The notes beneath the pieces were generated by a model. It did not search any database. It was not told the origin of the DNA and saw only the letters and a program-made list of their open reading frames with translations. This document shows positions 1-10,970 of a stretch of 64,000 nucleotides of DNA, piece by piece. Made by a program: the position numbers and the translations under genes. The first letter of the stretch is position 1. Each line of letters starts with the position of its first letter. The stretch is from Euryodendron excelsum. Taxonomy: Eukaryota; Streptophyta; Magnoliopsida; Ericales; Pentaphylacaceae. The stretch is from NCBI GenBank assembly GCA_033060915.1, contig CM065394.1:32731001-32795000 (forward strand), in the 5' to 3' direction.

Positions 1-70
1 TAGTTACTTGAATGGATCCTTAACCAATTGGAAGACATGTACTGCCTGTCATAGAGGAGATGGATCGTAC

Positions 71-446
71 CTGTTTGTACATGACATGGAATGCCTCCTT
101 GACAGCCACTTCAGCATCCAATACAAAGACCTGCATTACACATCCACCCAAGTAAATCTAATCAAATACAATAACCTATAATTGCTAAAAGAGGAAAACA
201 CCTATGGAAAACAGAAAACAAACAGTAGAAGGCAGTCGAACCTTGCCTGAGTTGGGAATCAACTCATATATTTTGTGACTTGATAAATGCATGCCTAGGC
301 GACGACGAGAGACATCTATGTCACTCTCTAGCAATTGCAACTCTGGTCCATGATGTCTGCCACCCGATGATGATGGCTGATTGGTTTGACAAATCAACAA
401 CAATTATGCAATTCAAATGTATTGGGTCAAAAATACAAAGATGCAA

Positions 447-487
<41 letters not shown>

Positions 488-3400
488 ACTACAAGGAAAC
501 ACATAGGAAGTGGAAATAGTGGATAGATAAGTTTTGACACTGACCTCATCCTGCAGATTCCCATTGATATCTATCTCCATACTTGGTGTAAAAGCTTGAC
601 CATGTGAGCTCGAAGAGATGAGTTCTGGTTCTTGCACAAGAATAAGATTATTAAATCCTCCAAACTCATCAGGAATGCAAAGTAGTTGATCATCGAATCG
701 CCATAGGCCGTCTACCAAGAATTTGTACTGCATCAAATATTTATGGCCAGAAAATGTCACAGTGAAATACAATTAAGAGTAAAAGTTGTTCTATATTCGG
801 GCTGACAAAACCATCCCCAAATATAATACTTGATAACGACATTTGACATTTGCTTTGTAAGCACTCAAAACAATTACCCAATTTATTGTAAAAACATAGA
901 CATGCAAAGAAGAGTAAAGTAATCACAAATTAATAACAAATATCTGCATTCCATGTCGTGCATGAGCATAGAAGGTAGATATGATTAACTGTGGTAGAGG
1001 GCCAATAAATTAAGCAACACATCGGCATGTACAATGGGAAAGAAGAATGGTGGTAAAAGTTAAAATGGAACTGTCTGCATGAACATGGTACTGTTCAAAA
1101 TTTCAAAGGTGCAGATGCCAATACCTAATCAACACATGAGCGCACGGAAAATGTAAATAGAGATGGACATAAAGGTGAAAACAATAGACTAAGAAGCACG
1201 GACATGAACAGGAGTATCGGACAAGATACGTGTTTGACACACCCACACGACAGTTTTCAAAAAATACACGGCACGACACGGCAGTGACAAGGCAAAAAAA
1301 AATATTTTTATACTTGTTTATATGACATATATATAAATATTTTACAAAAAAAAGTAAAAAATATAAAAGATAACACTAATTAAAATTAGAAAAACAACAA
1401 ATTTCACTAATTACTCGACAACAAATCATTCGCAATTAGTCAAATGCATTCCATAAAAAAAATGATAAAGTAAACAAACACTTCAACAACCACATAAGTT
1501 GTTCCATCAATACATAAGACTATAAAATCATAAACCATCAAAAACATTAAATGTCACTACACTTCAACAACTCATATAAAATCCATAAAGGACACATAAA
1601 ACAAATTAACCAACGATATCGGTAGCATACTTGTTCTTTTTCTTCTTCTTCTTTTTTAAGCCCCGGCCTTATGGCCAAAGTGTCCAAGATGGAACACGCG
1701 TGTCTAAATCGTGTCCCATTTAAAACTAAATAAATAAATAATCAAACAAGTAAATGGAGTGTTTGACATGTGTCCGCGTGTGTCCCATGAGTGTCAGTGT
1801 CTGACACATGTACGATATGATTACGACTCCTCCAACAGAGTGTCCGTGCTTCTTAGACAATAGCCATCCACATGTAGGTGTCAATACATGCTTGACGAGG
1901 GTAACAACGCAACCAAACAACCTATGTTACAGTGATCTGAGTATGTAGATTTGTTATCATAACGGTGTCTATTAATAGGATGAACGACTTGTGGAAAAAG
2001 ATCGAGTTGTCTCTTCTTCTAGTAGGGGTTGTGGGTGAATGTGTACCCTCTGGAAAACATGAGAGTCACTCAATGATTACTGAACCAAGCAAAGACTAGA
2101 AGGAAGAGGATCAATGACAGCCCGAGAGAGAGAGTGAGTGAGTGTTTGTAAGACCTTAGTGTATTGATGATACCTAGCCGTGATGTGAGCTAATGAGCTT
2201 ATGATTAAAGGGAGAAAGGAGGCCTAGGCAATGAGATGTGGGAGGGAGGGTCAATCCTGCTAGAAATGCTATCACGTCCCTCTCTATCTCAGAGGGGTTG
2301 GCCTTACATCTAGAATTTGCTGAGGTAGGTGGAATATACCGGATGCAAAGTTAGCAGTAAATGTCCTTATCTTCTCATTCTTGAAGTTTTTGTCTTGGTG
2401 TGTCTTAATGCAGGTGAATCTCTCTCTTGTTGTGGTAGGTCAAAGAGATTTCTCTGAGAGAAGAATTGGCACCTTGACAATCTCATTGACCTTAGCCTTG
2501 AAAATACAAATCTCTGATGGTCCCATAAGGAGAATCATGGTCTGCTGGGGTGCCATGACCGAACGCCACCTGAGAGTTGAGTCCTTAGATCCTTATTGCA
2601 CTTAGTCGGAGAGTGCGTCCTGAGATGATCCTCGAGGGTGAAGCGGGGCGTGCCCACGGGGTGCCCAAGGGTAATGGAAGGATCCCTCAAGTCCTATTAG
2701 GTGGAGTTCCATGCTCAAGATTAAGATGGAAATCCCTTGAGTCTTGTTGGATGGAGTCCTCCAAGGGAGGTCCCTTGGTTGGAGGAAAGGTCTCAAGTGG
2801 CCCCACACGGAGGCTATGGTGCTTGCCTTTAGAGGGTTCGGGGCTAAGGCACTTTGTACGTAAGCCTAACGCAATGCAATGTGGTGGTGCCTTGTCAGCT
2901 TAAGAGGCTGATGGAGATGGTGGTATGCCCGACCACAGGGGTTGTGACCCCTGTACCTACAACGGTGAATTGAAGTCTTCAATTAGAATAAGGAGTCTAT
3001 TGTTCGTGGACTTGTAAAAGTGTAAAGCCATTGATTACCTCAAGCATGGCTCCTTTAGACATTTAGCTCCTCAAGGGGGATACCTTTCCAAAATATGTAT
3101 AGAGAAAAAGTCAGTGCAGAGTTGACCAACAACTCCTTAAGCATATCTCCTCCATGGTTAGAAATCTCCTAAAGTCGAGGAGAGAGGTTAACCCAGTGGT
3201 AGTGGCGCCCCCACCCATGATTGAGGTCATGAGTTCGACTCACCCTCTCTTTTCCCAGAGCTTTAACCCTCCAATGTATCCCCCAAAAAAAAAAATTTCC
3301 TAAGGTCTAAAAAACCACAAGAAGAGTGAGACTCTCATGCAAGTGCTCCTTCTCATACTCAAACTGACATTTGCCTAGGTCGGCTAGCAGGACTCGGTGG

Positions 3401-4641
3401 CTCCTCAAGACTTGGTAACACAGCTATGGTTTGATCTTCAAACTGTGTTATGGTCCTAACTATGAAGTGGAGATCACGAGGCATGTTGGCTAAGAGTAAC
3501 GGATTGTCGAGTTCAAGTAAATGACTCTGTCTCAACCCATCAAGCCACATACATTGCCTCTATGTTCGTATCGTAGTTCAAAGAAGAACTATTATCATGT
3601 AGTACTTTGAACACATGGCATCTCCATAGTAATTTCTTGGCCACCAAGAATTGCAAGGCATAAGTGGCTAACTTGTTCACCCTCTCAAGCATAACAAAAG
3701 GGCTTGGGAGATCATTTGAGATCACATTCTCTCTTTCCATACTGTTAGCTATTCAAGTGGTTAACTTTGTTGTCCACAACTACCACCTTCTTACACTCTG
3801 ATCCCTGTTAGCCTTGCTCTTCACCTACAATGGCCTCCAATGTCTCCGGTTGATCATTGGTAATATCCATCTCTCAAGACCATCTCTACTATATGTAACT
3901 AACTTATTCTGAATATGCAACAAGATATTAAAGAATATCCTTGAGAATTTCAAGAGAACTAGAAATGAAGTCTCCACTCCCTTCCTTTGTCTGAAATGCC
4001 TACAGGGAAAACATCCAAAATGGATTCTACGCATATTTTAGTTGTTTTACATCTTACATATAACGGGTGAAATTTAAAAAGGTGCAGAAAAATTAAAACA
4101 AAAAAATATGCAAAAGTATGCATTTTAGACCGGAATTAAAGGCATAATTTAACCGAGAATGACACAATTAAAGTCACGGTTCCAAGAAACTTATTGAGAA
4201 AAAAAATTCAAAAATTCAAATTCTCAAAATTCATTACGCTTATTTACATCAATAGTTAGACCTTTACATAGGCATTTTCAGAATTCACCTCTCTCCTTAA
4301 CATAAATGTGTTTAATTTAAAAGATCATCTTTTTATCAATAACTGATCTATAGGGGGAAAAGAAATCTAAGCCAGTTTATATATACCAAGGGACTACAGC
4401 TAAAGAACCAAACAAAATATGGCAATAAAATTACAAACCCTACAAAATCAATTAATAAAGCGGTCAAGTACCATGGTTTAATTCCACAATGAAATTACCT
4501 GATGACAACCCTGAGGAAGATCGCAAATTGCTTGGAAAACCATGGAAGAACCCTCCACCAAACTCATTCGTGTCTGCTCAGTCCACCTAACAAATAACCA
4601 AACCATCATACATATGTGTGTGTGTATATATATATATATAT

Positions 4642-4679
<38 letters not shown>

Positions 4680-4755
4680 GAACATACCCACTGAAGGAAA
4701 AACAGATGAAGACATCGCGGCCTCCATAGGGCCATGTAAACACTGTGTGAACCAT
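71..4755 (-). CDS. SNF4-like (AKIN beta-gamma) kinase regulatory subunit, 5' part
   Basis: This is the start of a plant hybrid regulatory subunit of the SnRK1 (SNF1/AMPK-type) energy-sensing kinase, in which a CBM48/glycogen-binding module is followed by four CBS repeats. Four exons are visible in phase: 4688-4755, 4499-4586, 545-727 and 71-130. Exons 1-3 encode the CBM48 module with the family signatures WPYGGRDVF, MVFQAICDLPQGCHQ and YKFLVDGLWR. Exon 4 (VFVLDAEVAVKEAFHVMYKQ) opens the first CBS repeat. The rest, with the remaining CBS repeats, lies beyond the left edge. The ATG at 4753-4755 has an in-frame TAA 18 bases upstream, so the start is well supported, although the N-terminus is shorter than in homologues I remember. 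All splice sites are GT..AG. Intron 2 (728-4498) is unusually long and full of mobile-element debris. TATA-like tracts and a (CT)n run near 5110-5180 could belong to its promoter. Confidence 0.9.
451..484. repeat. (GA)17 microsatellite
   Basis: A perfect GA dinucleotide run lies in the intron between exons 3 and 4 of the SNF4-like gene. It creates Glu-Arg and Leu-Ser pseudo-ORFs on the two strands that are not genes. Confidence 0.95.
1189..1856. mobile_element. hAT-like MITE in the SNF4-like gene intron 2
   Basis: The element is bounded by 16-nt perfect terminal inverted repeats, CTAAGAAGCACGGACA at the left and its reverse complement at the right. The flanks are ACAATAG (1181-1187) and ACAATAG (1857-1863), which is a 7-bp identical target duplication or 8 bp with one mismatch. 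The interior is AT-rich and contains further GTGTC/GACAC subterminal motifs but no coding capacity. The target-site length and short inverted repeats suggest a non-autonomous hAT-type element; the superfamily is an inference. Confidence 0.8.
2090..3060. other. GC-richer intronic segment, probable old retroelement debris
   Basis: This stretch of intron 2 is clearly richer in G and C than its surroundings and has short open frames on both strands (for example 2613-2903 plus and 2602-2808 minus) with no recognisable domain. The composition suggests an old LTR or other insertion, but I could not find paired termini. Confidence 0.25.
3177..3297 (+). mobile_element. tRNA-derived SINE
   Basis: The 5' part resembles a tRNA gene with RNA polymerase III promoter boxes: an A-box-like TTAACCCAGTGGTAGTGG near 3188-3205 and a B-box-like GAGTTCGACTC at 3231-3241. 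It ends in an A-rich tail (3285-3295). It is flanked by imperfect direct repeats, TCCTAAAGTC (3167-3176) and TCCTAAGGTC (3298-3307), as expected for LINE-mediated retroposition. It lies in intron 2 of the SNF4-like gene, opposite to that gene's direction. Confidence 0.75.
3390..3740 (-). pseudogene. possible gypsy integrase C-terminal remnant
   Basis: On the minus strand the frame at 3540-3740 reads SPFVMLERVNKLATYALQF followed by a sequence resembling HVFKVLH. This recalls the end of Ty3/gypsy integrase/chromodomain proteins (pattern GPF.VLERV...AY.L.LP...HVF.HVS.L). Downstream minus-strand frames contain stops. The match is from pattern memory only and is weak; it may simply be non-coding intron. 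Confidence 0.25.
4616..4678. repeat. compound (TG)n(TA)n(GA)n microsatellite
   Basis: A TG run passes into a TA run and then 17 GA units, within intron 1 of the SNF4-like gene. The same TA-to-GA compound structure recurs at 8180-8243. Confidence 0.95.
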
Positions 4756-6372
4756 ATTGTTATTGCTAAATTACACCCCAAACCTCCCGCTCCACGCAGA
4801 TAAATATACGTGCCTATGTCTATATATACGAATATATAAAAATAATTTTATATACAGCTAGCAATGCGAACGAAAGAATGAGGGCAGACTTCGAAACTGT
4901 AAAGCTGTATCCCAAAAAATAAAAATACACCGTAAATCGGCCGGCTATATGCACATATATGTGTATATATTGACGATTTCCCCTAAAGAAATCCCATATT
5001 GTAGATTCGCCCCTCGAAATCTCCGACCTGGAACCAGCGACGAGAGAGACTTATACAAAAAGGAAAGAGATAAAGTCAGTGACCCAGTAATGCTAAGTGT
5101 CTATATACATACAGACACATATGTATATATAGAGTGCGTTGTTATATAGTTGCAGAGAGAGAGAGAGAGAGAGAGAGATTCTGTATTGGTTCCTTTCTTA
5201 AATTTCTTTGTTTAATAAGGAATTTTGACTTCCTATTACGGTTCGGAACATGTGGTTCGGGTCGAGTCCGACTGTTGGCTGATCGAGAGAAACAGAGAGT
5301 CCGAAGACAAGAGGGGTTTTGATTGGAAAAAAAAATTAAAGGTTGCATTTTTTTATTTTATTTTATTTTTATTTATAAGTTAAAAAATTATAAATTATAA
5401 AAATTAAATATAAAAATTATAAAAAAATTTATACTAAACAGATCGATTATCGTCCCTTCACCTTTGAGCCTTCGAAATAATTAAGATATTTTCTTGATTG
5501 AATTTAGGAGAATCTAGAATTGGATCCATTTTCCGTACCCAAAATCTAAATAGTGTACTTTGCAAATTCAACTTTCAATGTAGACATAGACTTTTAGCTG
5601 CACATGCATCTTGTAATTAAAGTGGGAGTTTTAAATCAAATCGAAATTCTTTTGACTCTTACTGATTTTCATGTCCTCTGGAACCAAATGTTTGATTTTT
5701 TTTTCTAATTTTCTTCATTAGTGTGAGTGGTTTTCACATATTACATTCGCAGCCCTTAGACAAAAGAAATAATAGAAAAAACTGACCCTTAGATGAGAAT
5801 TCTTGAAATAATCAAAGTAGTTTTGGTATAAAGGGTCCGTTTAGTATAATTATTTTTTGATGACTTATAAATAAAAATGTTATAATTCTTTTGCTTTTTT
5901 ATTTTTATAAATTAAAGGTAAGTAAAAAAGTAAAGTAAAAAAAATAAAAAATAAAAAAAAATTTGACTTTTTTACTTATAAACTTAGAAAAAGTTAAACA
6001 GAAAAGCCTTATCAAACGAGTTCAAAGTCAATTACTACAAATGTAAGCCACACTTACTATAAATATAACAAGTATTACTTTAAGGTGATCATACTTTGTG
6101 ATAGATGTTGTTACGTTGAGTAATAATTGTGGTCAGTTCAAATTGTAACTATTCTTATTGGACCCATTCCTTTTAAATATGTTTGATTGATTTGTTACCA
6201 TTCTCTTTAATTTGTGTAAGGGTTTTTTGTTTTATTTTGGGTACTTTGGGAGGCCAAAGTGGATGAATGAGAAGTGTAGGTTATTAGGAATAGGGAAAAA
6301 AAAAAAAATGAGAAGTGAAGGAAAGAGAGGTATTCCTCTTTTTCTATAGTTAGATAATATTTAACCAAGAGA

Positions 6373-6565
6373 AAGAGAATGGGACATTTCTTTTCTCTTG
6401 CTTGTTAGACAATAATTATAAAGGGAATTGAGTGAAAAAGTTGAATACATGTAAAGTTTAAATAAAGAAAGAGAATGGAACATTTCTTTTCTCTTGCTGA
6501 TTAGACAATAATTATAAAAGGGAATTGAGTGCAAAAGTTGAATACATGTAAAGTTTAAATAAAGA
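6373..6565. repeat. tandem duplication, about 97 bp x 2
   Basis: Two adjacent copies start with GAGAATGG(G/A)ACATTTC and end with the same TTTAAATAAAGA, differing at only a few positions, so the duplication is recent relative to its surroundings. Confidence 0.85.
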
Positions 6566-8178
6566 GTAATAGTATATATAATCTCATTTCACAATCATTT
6601 TTTCATTGTTAGACACAAATTATAAGATCTCACGTTAATAAATTTACATGAGACTCATTCACTTGTGTTTAAAGTGAGAAAAGAAATTAAAAAATGAAAT
6701 TACATATATAGCAATTTTTAAAATAAATTACATACTTTAACTTCTCACAAATTGAAGGTATACTTAGTATTAAAGAGTACTAAGTTAAGAACAAACATTT
6801 CAATTTCTTCAGTCACTTTCCAATTTTGGAGTGAAAGAAGTGTTCAAATTATTCTCTCTCTCTCTCTCTCTCTCTCTCATAACAACTTTTTTTGTACACT
6901 CTCTCTTCTCTCCTCAATTATTCAAAATAAGATTAATATTGACGCATCTTTCTTATGCTTCACTTTCACCTCGAAACCCTTGAATGCATGCCTATTGTTA
7001 TTAGATGAGATTACTAACTTGACATAATCAGTATCAAAATTCATTAAATCATGATCCAAATTTTAAATTCTAATTATGCTAAATTGTGACTTATTGGAGG
7101 GCTAGAAACTTTTGTAAATGATGTGGCAACTTGTCATTGGTCACTTCACATTTCTTAAAAACAACATTCCTCTGAGAGAAAATAGTGTGTCCATGAATCA
7201 TGGCTCATCTTTTCGAATCAGATGAGTCATCTTTCTTTGTAAAAGGTTACTTAATCCGTCTTCAACTTTCATTACTGAAACGATATTTTGCCTCGAATAG
7301 GAAAAATAAAAAGGATGCTGCAGAGAACTGTTATGGCTTAACACTTATTGTTTCTATTTTCGAAATTTTTGAAAAATATAAACAGTATTTGGTGACTTCT
7401 CAATTTATTGAAAACAAAAAACTTGGAATAAATTTGAAAACATAAAAAAAGCATTTTTTGTTTTGTTTTTTCAAAAAAATGCTATAGCCACAGGCTTTAT
7501 CTATCGAATTTTTATCACTAATAGACACAAGTGAGTAAATCCCACATGTATTAGATAATGTGAATCTCATTACCTTGTGTTTATCCGTAATAAAAACCGG
7601 TGAAAATAGCCAATGGCCGTAGCATTACTTTTTTTTTTTCAGTCTTTCCTATTTTCCTCCTCCACCTCTAGGAGTGATCATAGGCCCAATGACCTGCTGA
7701 GGCCATTATTATAGGGTTTGAGAATATTTTTAAAATCCGATTATGTTAATGGACGGACTTAAAAATTTGATTCAAAACCCGGCCCAGCCGATTTGTAAGA
7801 TGGTATATTTTACTTATATATGAAATTAATTTTTATGTCATTTAAAATTATTTTTAGAGAACGAAAATTATTTAGTCAAAAAAATTTTAAGGGCTCTGCT
7901 TGTGGTATGTAACTTTCTCGTGTTCCTACCCATGATTATTCGATTCAAAATTTTCTTTAAAAACTTCTCAGTTCCTTTCTAGTGAAGCAACTCTCTGTTT
8001 TTTGATTGGAAACTGGGGAGACTTTGAGGAGGGGGTCCAATTGGGCAAGACACAGAACCAAAACAATATGACATGTTGCTTCATGATAGTTCCATAGCAG
8101 TAGCTTTGTGACAAGCGTCCTCGATAGTCTGCCGGGGGTCTCCCGAACCATCTTCTTCCCAACTTCATGTATATGTAC

Positions 8179-8179
<1 letters not shown>

Positions 8180-8243
<64 letters not shown>
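8180..8243. repeat. compound (AT)n(AG)n microsatellite
   Basis: An AT run of about 20 bases is followed by about 22 AG units, 113 bp upstream of the ATG of the small membrane-protein gene, so it probably lies in that gene's promoter or 5' UTR. Confidence 0.95.
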
Positions 8244-8247
<4 letters not shown>

Positions 8248-8355
8248 TCCAAAGCCAAAACCACAGCAGCCAACAAGCTTGGAATCATTCTCTCTCTTGA
8301 GGTTTCATATTGCTCTGAAAATCTCAATACGCGTTCTCTCTGTCTATTGCCCATC

Positions 8356-9450
8356 ATGGCTTTCAGGACTCCGGTAAGTGGTCATTCCTCTCTGTTATTC
8401 TCTCTCTATAGGTCTCCTATATGTATATGTTCATCTCCTCCTCCTGGTTATCACCATGTCGCAGAGTTACTGGAAATCGATGTTCAGTCGCCTAGGAGGA
8501 AAAGGCTCTACTTTTGCCACCTCAACCACACCAAAAATGAAGGCCTATGCCCCTGCTCTCGATATCGCTTATGTTCAAGACACCGAGCCACTGTAAATCA
8601 CATCTACCTATAATCGACAGAAAGAGAGAGAGATTGTGTCAGGGGAGTGATTCTGAATTTGGATGAGTGTAGAAACAGGGCAGTGAAGGCCGACTTCGTT
8701 CCGGTGAGCGTGCCGTTGGGGCTGATAGTGATGTCGGGGTCGCTGGGGCTCTACACGGGCATGCATCAACTGACGCGCGCGCCCAACGCGTTCGTGAATA
8801 ATTAGAGGAGGAAGTCGTACCCGGAGCTGGTGGAGGAGGCCGACAAGTTCATCAAGAAATCGGTGCTCCGGCGGGTGGCCCACATCCAGGAATTCGATAA
8901 TCCCATCGTCCATGATCGCATCCACTGTGAACTTCTCGCCAAGTATGCTATATATCTACGTATACATGCAGTATAAATATTTTCAGGTGTCCGGATCCAT
9001 TTACACGCACTTGAATTGATTCTTCTTGCGGTATACATCTACATATATATTAGGAGAGTGTCCAGATCAATAACTCTTCGGTTTTTTATCTACTTAGAGG
9101 GGAGGCACACGCTATATAAGTGTGTAACTTTCTATAAAATTTAAGGATATTTTTTAATAAATGAAAGAGATAAGATTCCTTCGAGGAGGAGAGGCATGTA
9201 GACGCTATAAATGTGTAATTTTCTATCAAATTTAAAGACATATTTTATAAGTGAAACGATAATTACTTCAAGCATGTTTGTCTTTATATATTAGAATAGA
9301 TATATACATATGCATATTTTTGCATAGAGTGATTACTACATGCATAGTTTTGGTTTCTGACTTTGGTTGATTGCATTTGGGCGTTGCAGGCCACCGTGCG
9401 CGGAGACATTGTTGGAGGTTGGTGTGGATCTAAAACCCAAAGAAACATGA
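8356..9450 (+). pseudogene. small single-pass membrane protein, one in-frame stop
   Basis: Four exons join in phase: 8356-8373, 8465-8592, 8679-8942 and 9390-9450, all with GT..AG introns. The product starts MAFRTPSYWKSMF, has a mitochondrial-type Ser/Thr/Arg-rich N-terminus, one hydrophobic segment (VSVPLGLIVMSGSLGLYTG), a basic stretch, a conserved-looking VAHIQEFDNP motif and ends ETLLEVGVDLKPKET. It resembles a family of uncharacterised small plant proteins of mitochondrial type that I recall only by pattern; the function is unknown. A TAG at 8803-8805 interrupts the otherwise intact frame directly after the membrane segment, where relatives have basic residues (RRK follows). Everything after the stop still reads as conserved protein, so the nonsense change is young or is a sequence error. 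An alternative start is ATG 8456, in frame with exon 2. Confidence 0.7.
9097..9275. repeat. tandem duplication in intron 3, about 88 bp x 2
   Basis: Two imperfect copies begin GAGG(G/A)GAGGCA and run through CTATA(T)AA.TGTGTAA.TTTCTAT.AAATTTAA. They lie inside the last intron of the small membrane-protein gene. Confidence 0.75.
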
Positions 9451-10206
9451 AATCGAGCACCTTTGTCTATGTCACTTTCATGTATTAATTATAAATTGCT
9501 TATATATCTACCTAATATATAAAGCATGAATGCAACTATTTTAGCCCTGTTGAAAATTCACTTTTGCCCTTTGCTATGCTTCTTTGGGTGGTCTTCTGCA
9601 AGGATAAGAAGGGTATTTTAGCAACTTAATGATTTCTTTTTGCTTTTTTGTTTTGTTGTGCTCTTAGGAGTCTATTAGAATAAGGCCTCGAGGAGAGAGG
9701 ATAGGCCAGGAAACCTACATGGGGGGCTCTTTACCACCGAAATTTCCTAATTACCCTTGAACACAAACAAGGGAAGCAAATCCAAAAAGTACAAAATCAA
9801 GGGCAAAGCAGAAATTTCTCCCTTGTGAACCTGTGCATGTATCTCTTCATTTGGCAAAGAGCTGCCATTTTATGTCAAATTTCAATTTTGACTAGATCTC
9901 CACAAGACAAGCTATAAAAGTTTGATGTATATTTCCATTCATCCCCTAATGTATTATCCAGTGGGTAATATGAAAATCATCACAATACAATGAAAATATA
10001 GGCTTTTCTCTAATTTTTTTCATTGAATAATATGAACATGAGGATAAATAATACACAAAACGAAAGACAAATTCGTATAATGAGGTGACAATCCCCATCA
10101 TGTCTGGACAGAGAGCAGGCTTTGCCTTGAGAGACGTGATATCTATCTACATATACATGGTGTTTATAGACAAAAAAATCTGGCTTCTCTTCTTCTTTTT
10201 TTATTA

Positions 10207-10970
10207 GAGGTTGGTCTCCAAAGGTAAAGCTCCTTCGGCGTTTTCTTTTTCCCCTCTTCTTCATCTATTTCTTTTTTTCTCTCTTCTGATCGTTAGATTT
10301 GTGATTTCCCCTTTTATTCTGTTTTGAACGACAGAAAATCACACTTACAGTATTGATATTATTTATTATTTATAGATTTGTTTTTTAATTTTTAGATTTC
10401 TTGCTCTTTAAATGTTTTGATGCTTTTCGGCTCTTGAATTCTTTCTTCCAAAGCCTCGAATAAGACCAAATTCCTATTGGTGTTCATATGAGCCGTATGA
10501 TGGTGTTCACCTTAACAGGATTTTGTATTTTCTGTAGTGCTATTTTTATGTTGGAGATCTTGTTCTTGATTTCTTCATCAGAGGCTGGTCTCCAAAGGTA
10601 AACCCCCATCGGCGTTTTCTTTTACCCCCTCTTTTTCATCTATTTCCTTTTCCCCTTCTTCATCTATTTCTTTTTCCTCTCTTCTGATGTCATTAGGTTT
10701 GTTATTTGCCCCTTCTATTTTGTTTTGAATGACTGAAAATTACGCTTATTGTTGTTATTATTGATATTATTGATTATTTATATATTTGTTTTTTAATTGT
10801 TAGATTTCCTATTCTTTAAATGTTTTGGTTTTTCCTGCTCTTGAATTCTTTCTTCCAAAGTCTCTAATAAGACCAAATTTCTGTTGGTGTTCATATGAGC
10901 CTTATGATGGTGTTCACCTTAATGGGGCCTTGTACTTTGTGTAGTATTTGTTTATTTATTTTTGATATTG
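10207..10970. repeat. direct duplication, about 370-400 bp x 2, in the Helitron 5' region
   Basis: Copy 1 (10207-10580) and copy 2 (10581-10970) both begin GAGG(T/C)TGGTCTCCAAAGGTAAA and share GTTTTTTAATT.TTAGATTTC, CTTGAATTCTTTCTTCCAAAG and ATGGTGTTCACCTTAA. Copy 2 is longer because of an internal duplication of a CTTTTTCATCTATTTC-type tract. No coding function is evident. Confidence 0.9.

Larger units (their letters stand above)
4756..8355. other. intergenic spacer, no gene seen
   Basis: This AT-rich spacer separates the divergent SNF4-like gene and the small membrane-protein gene. It holds a (GA)n run at 5154-5178, a (CT)n run at 6853-6878, a tandem duplication at 6373-6565, and a segment at about 5838-6025 starting with GGGTCCGTTTAGTA, which resembles the GTTTGG-type non-coding repeats also found near 54690 and 55560. 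The 81-codon frame at 7200-7445 has no recognisable feature and I do not call it a gene. Confidence 0.6.

Noticed and set aside
413..772. Frame with a long Leu-Ser tail on the minus strand
   Set aside because: Only the middle part is the real exon 3 of the SNF4-like gene; the Leu-Ser run is the (GA)n microsatellite in the next intron.
2602..2903. Overlapping open frames on both strands
   Set aside because: They lie in GC-richer intronic DNA; neither strand shows a known motif, and overlap on both strands suggests composition rather than coding.
3187..3241. tRNA gene
   Set aside because: The A and B boxes are present, but no cloverleaf, acceptor stem or anticodon arm can be formed; tail and flanks indicate a SINE.
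7200..7445. 81-codon frame as a small gene
   Set aside because: No domain, no splice context, and it ends in an A/T-rich stretch; length is not unusual for chance.
7968..8613. Frames rich in Glu-Arg, Leu-Ser or Ile-Tyr around 8180-8243
   Set aside because: They translate the compound (AT)n(AG)n microsatellite and carry no domain.
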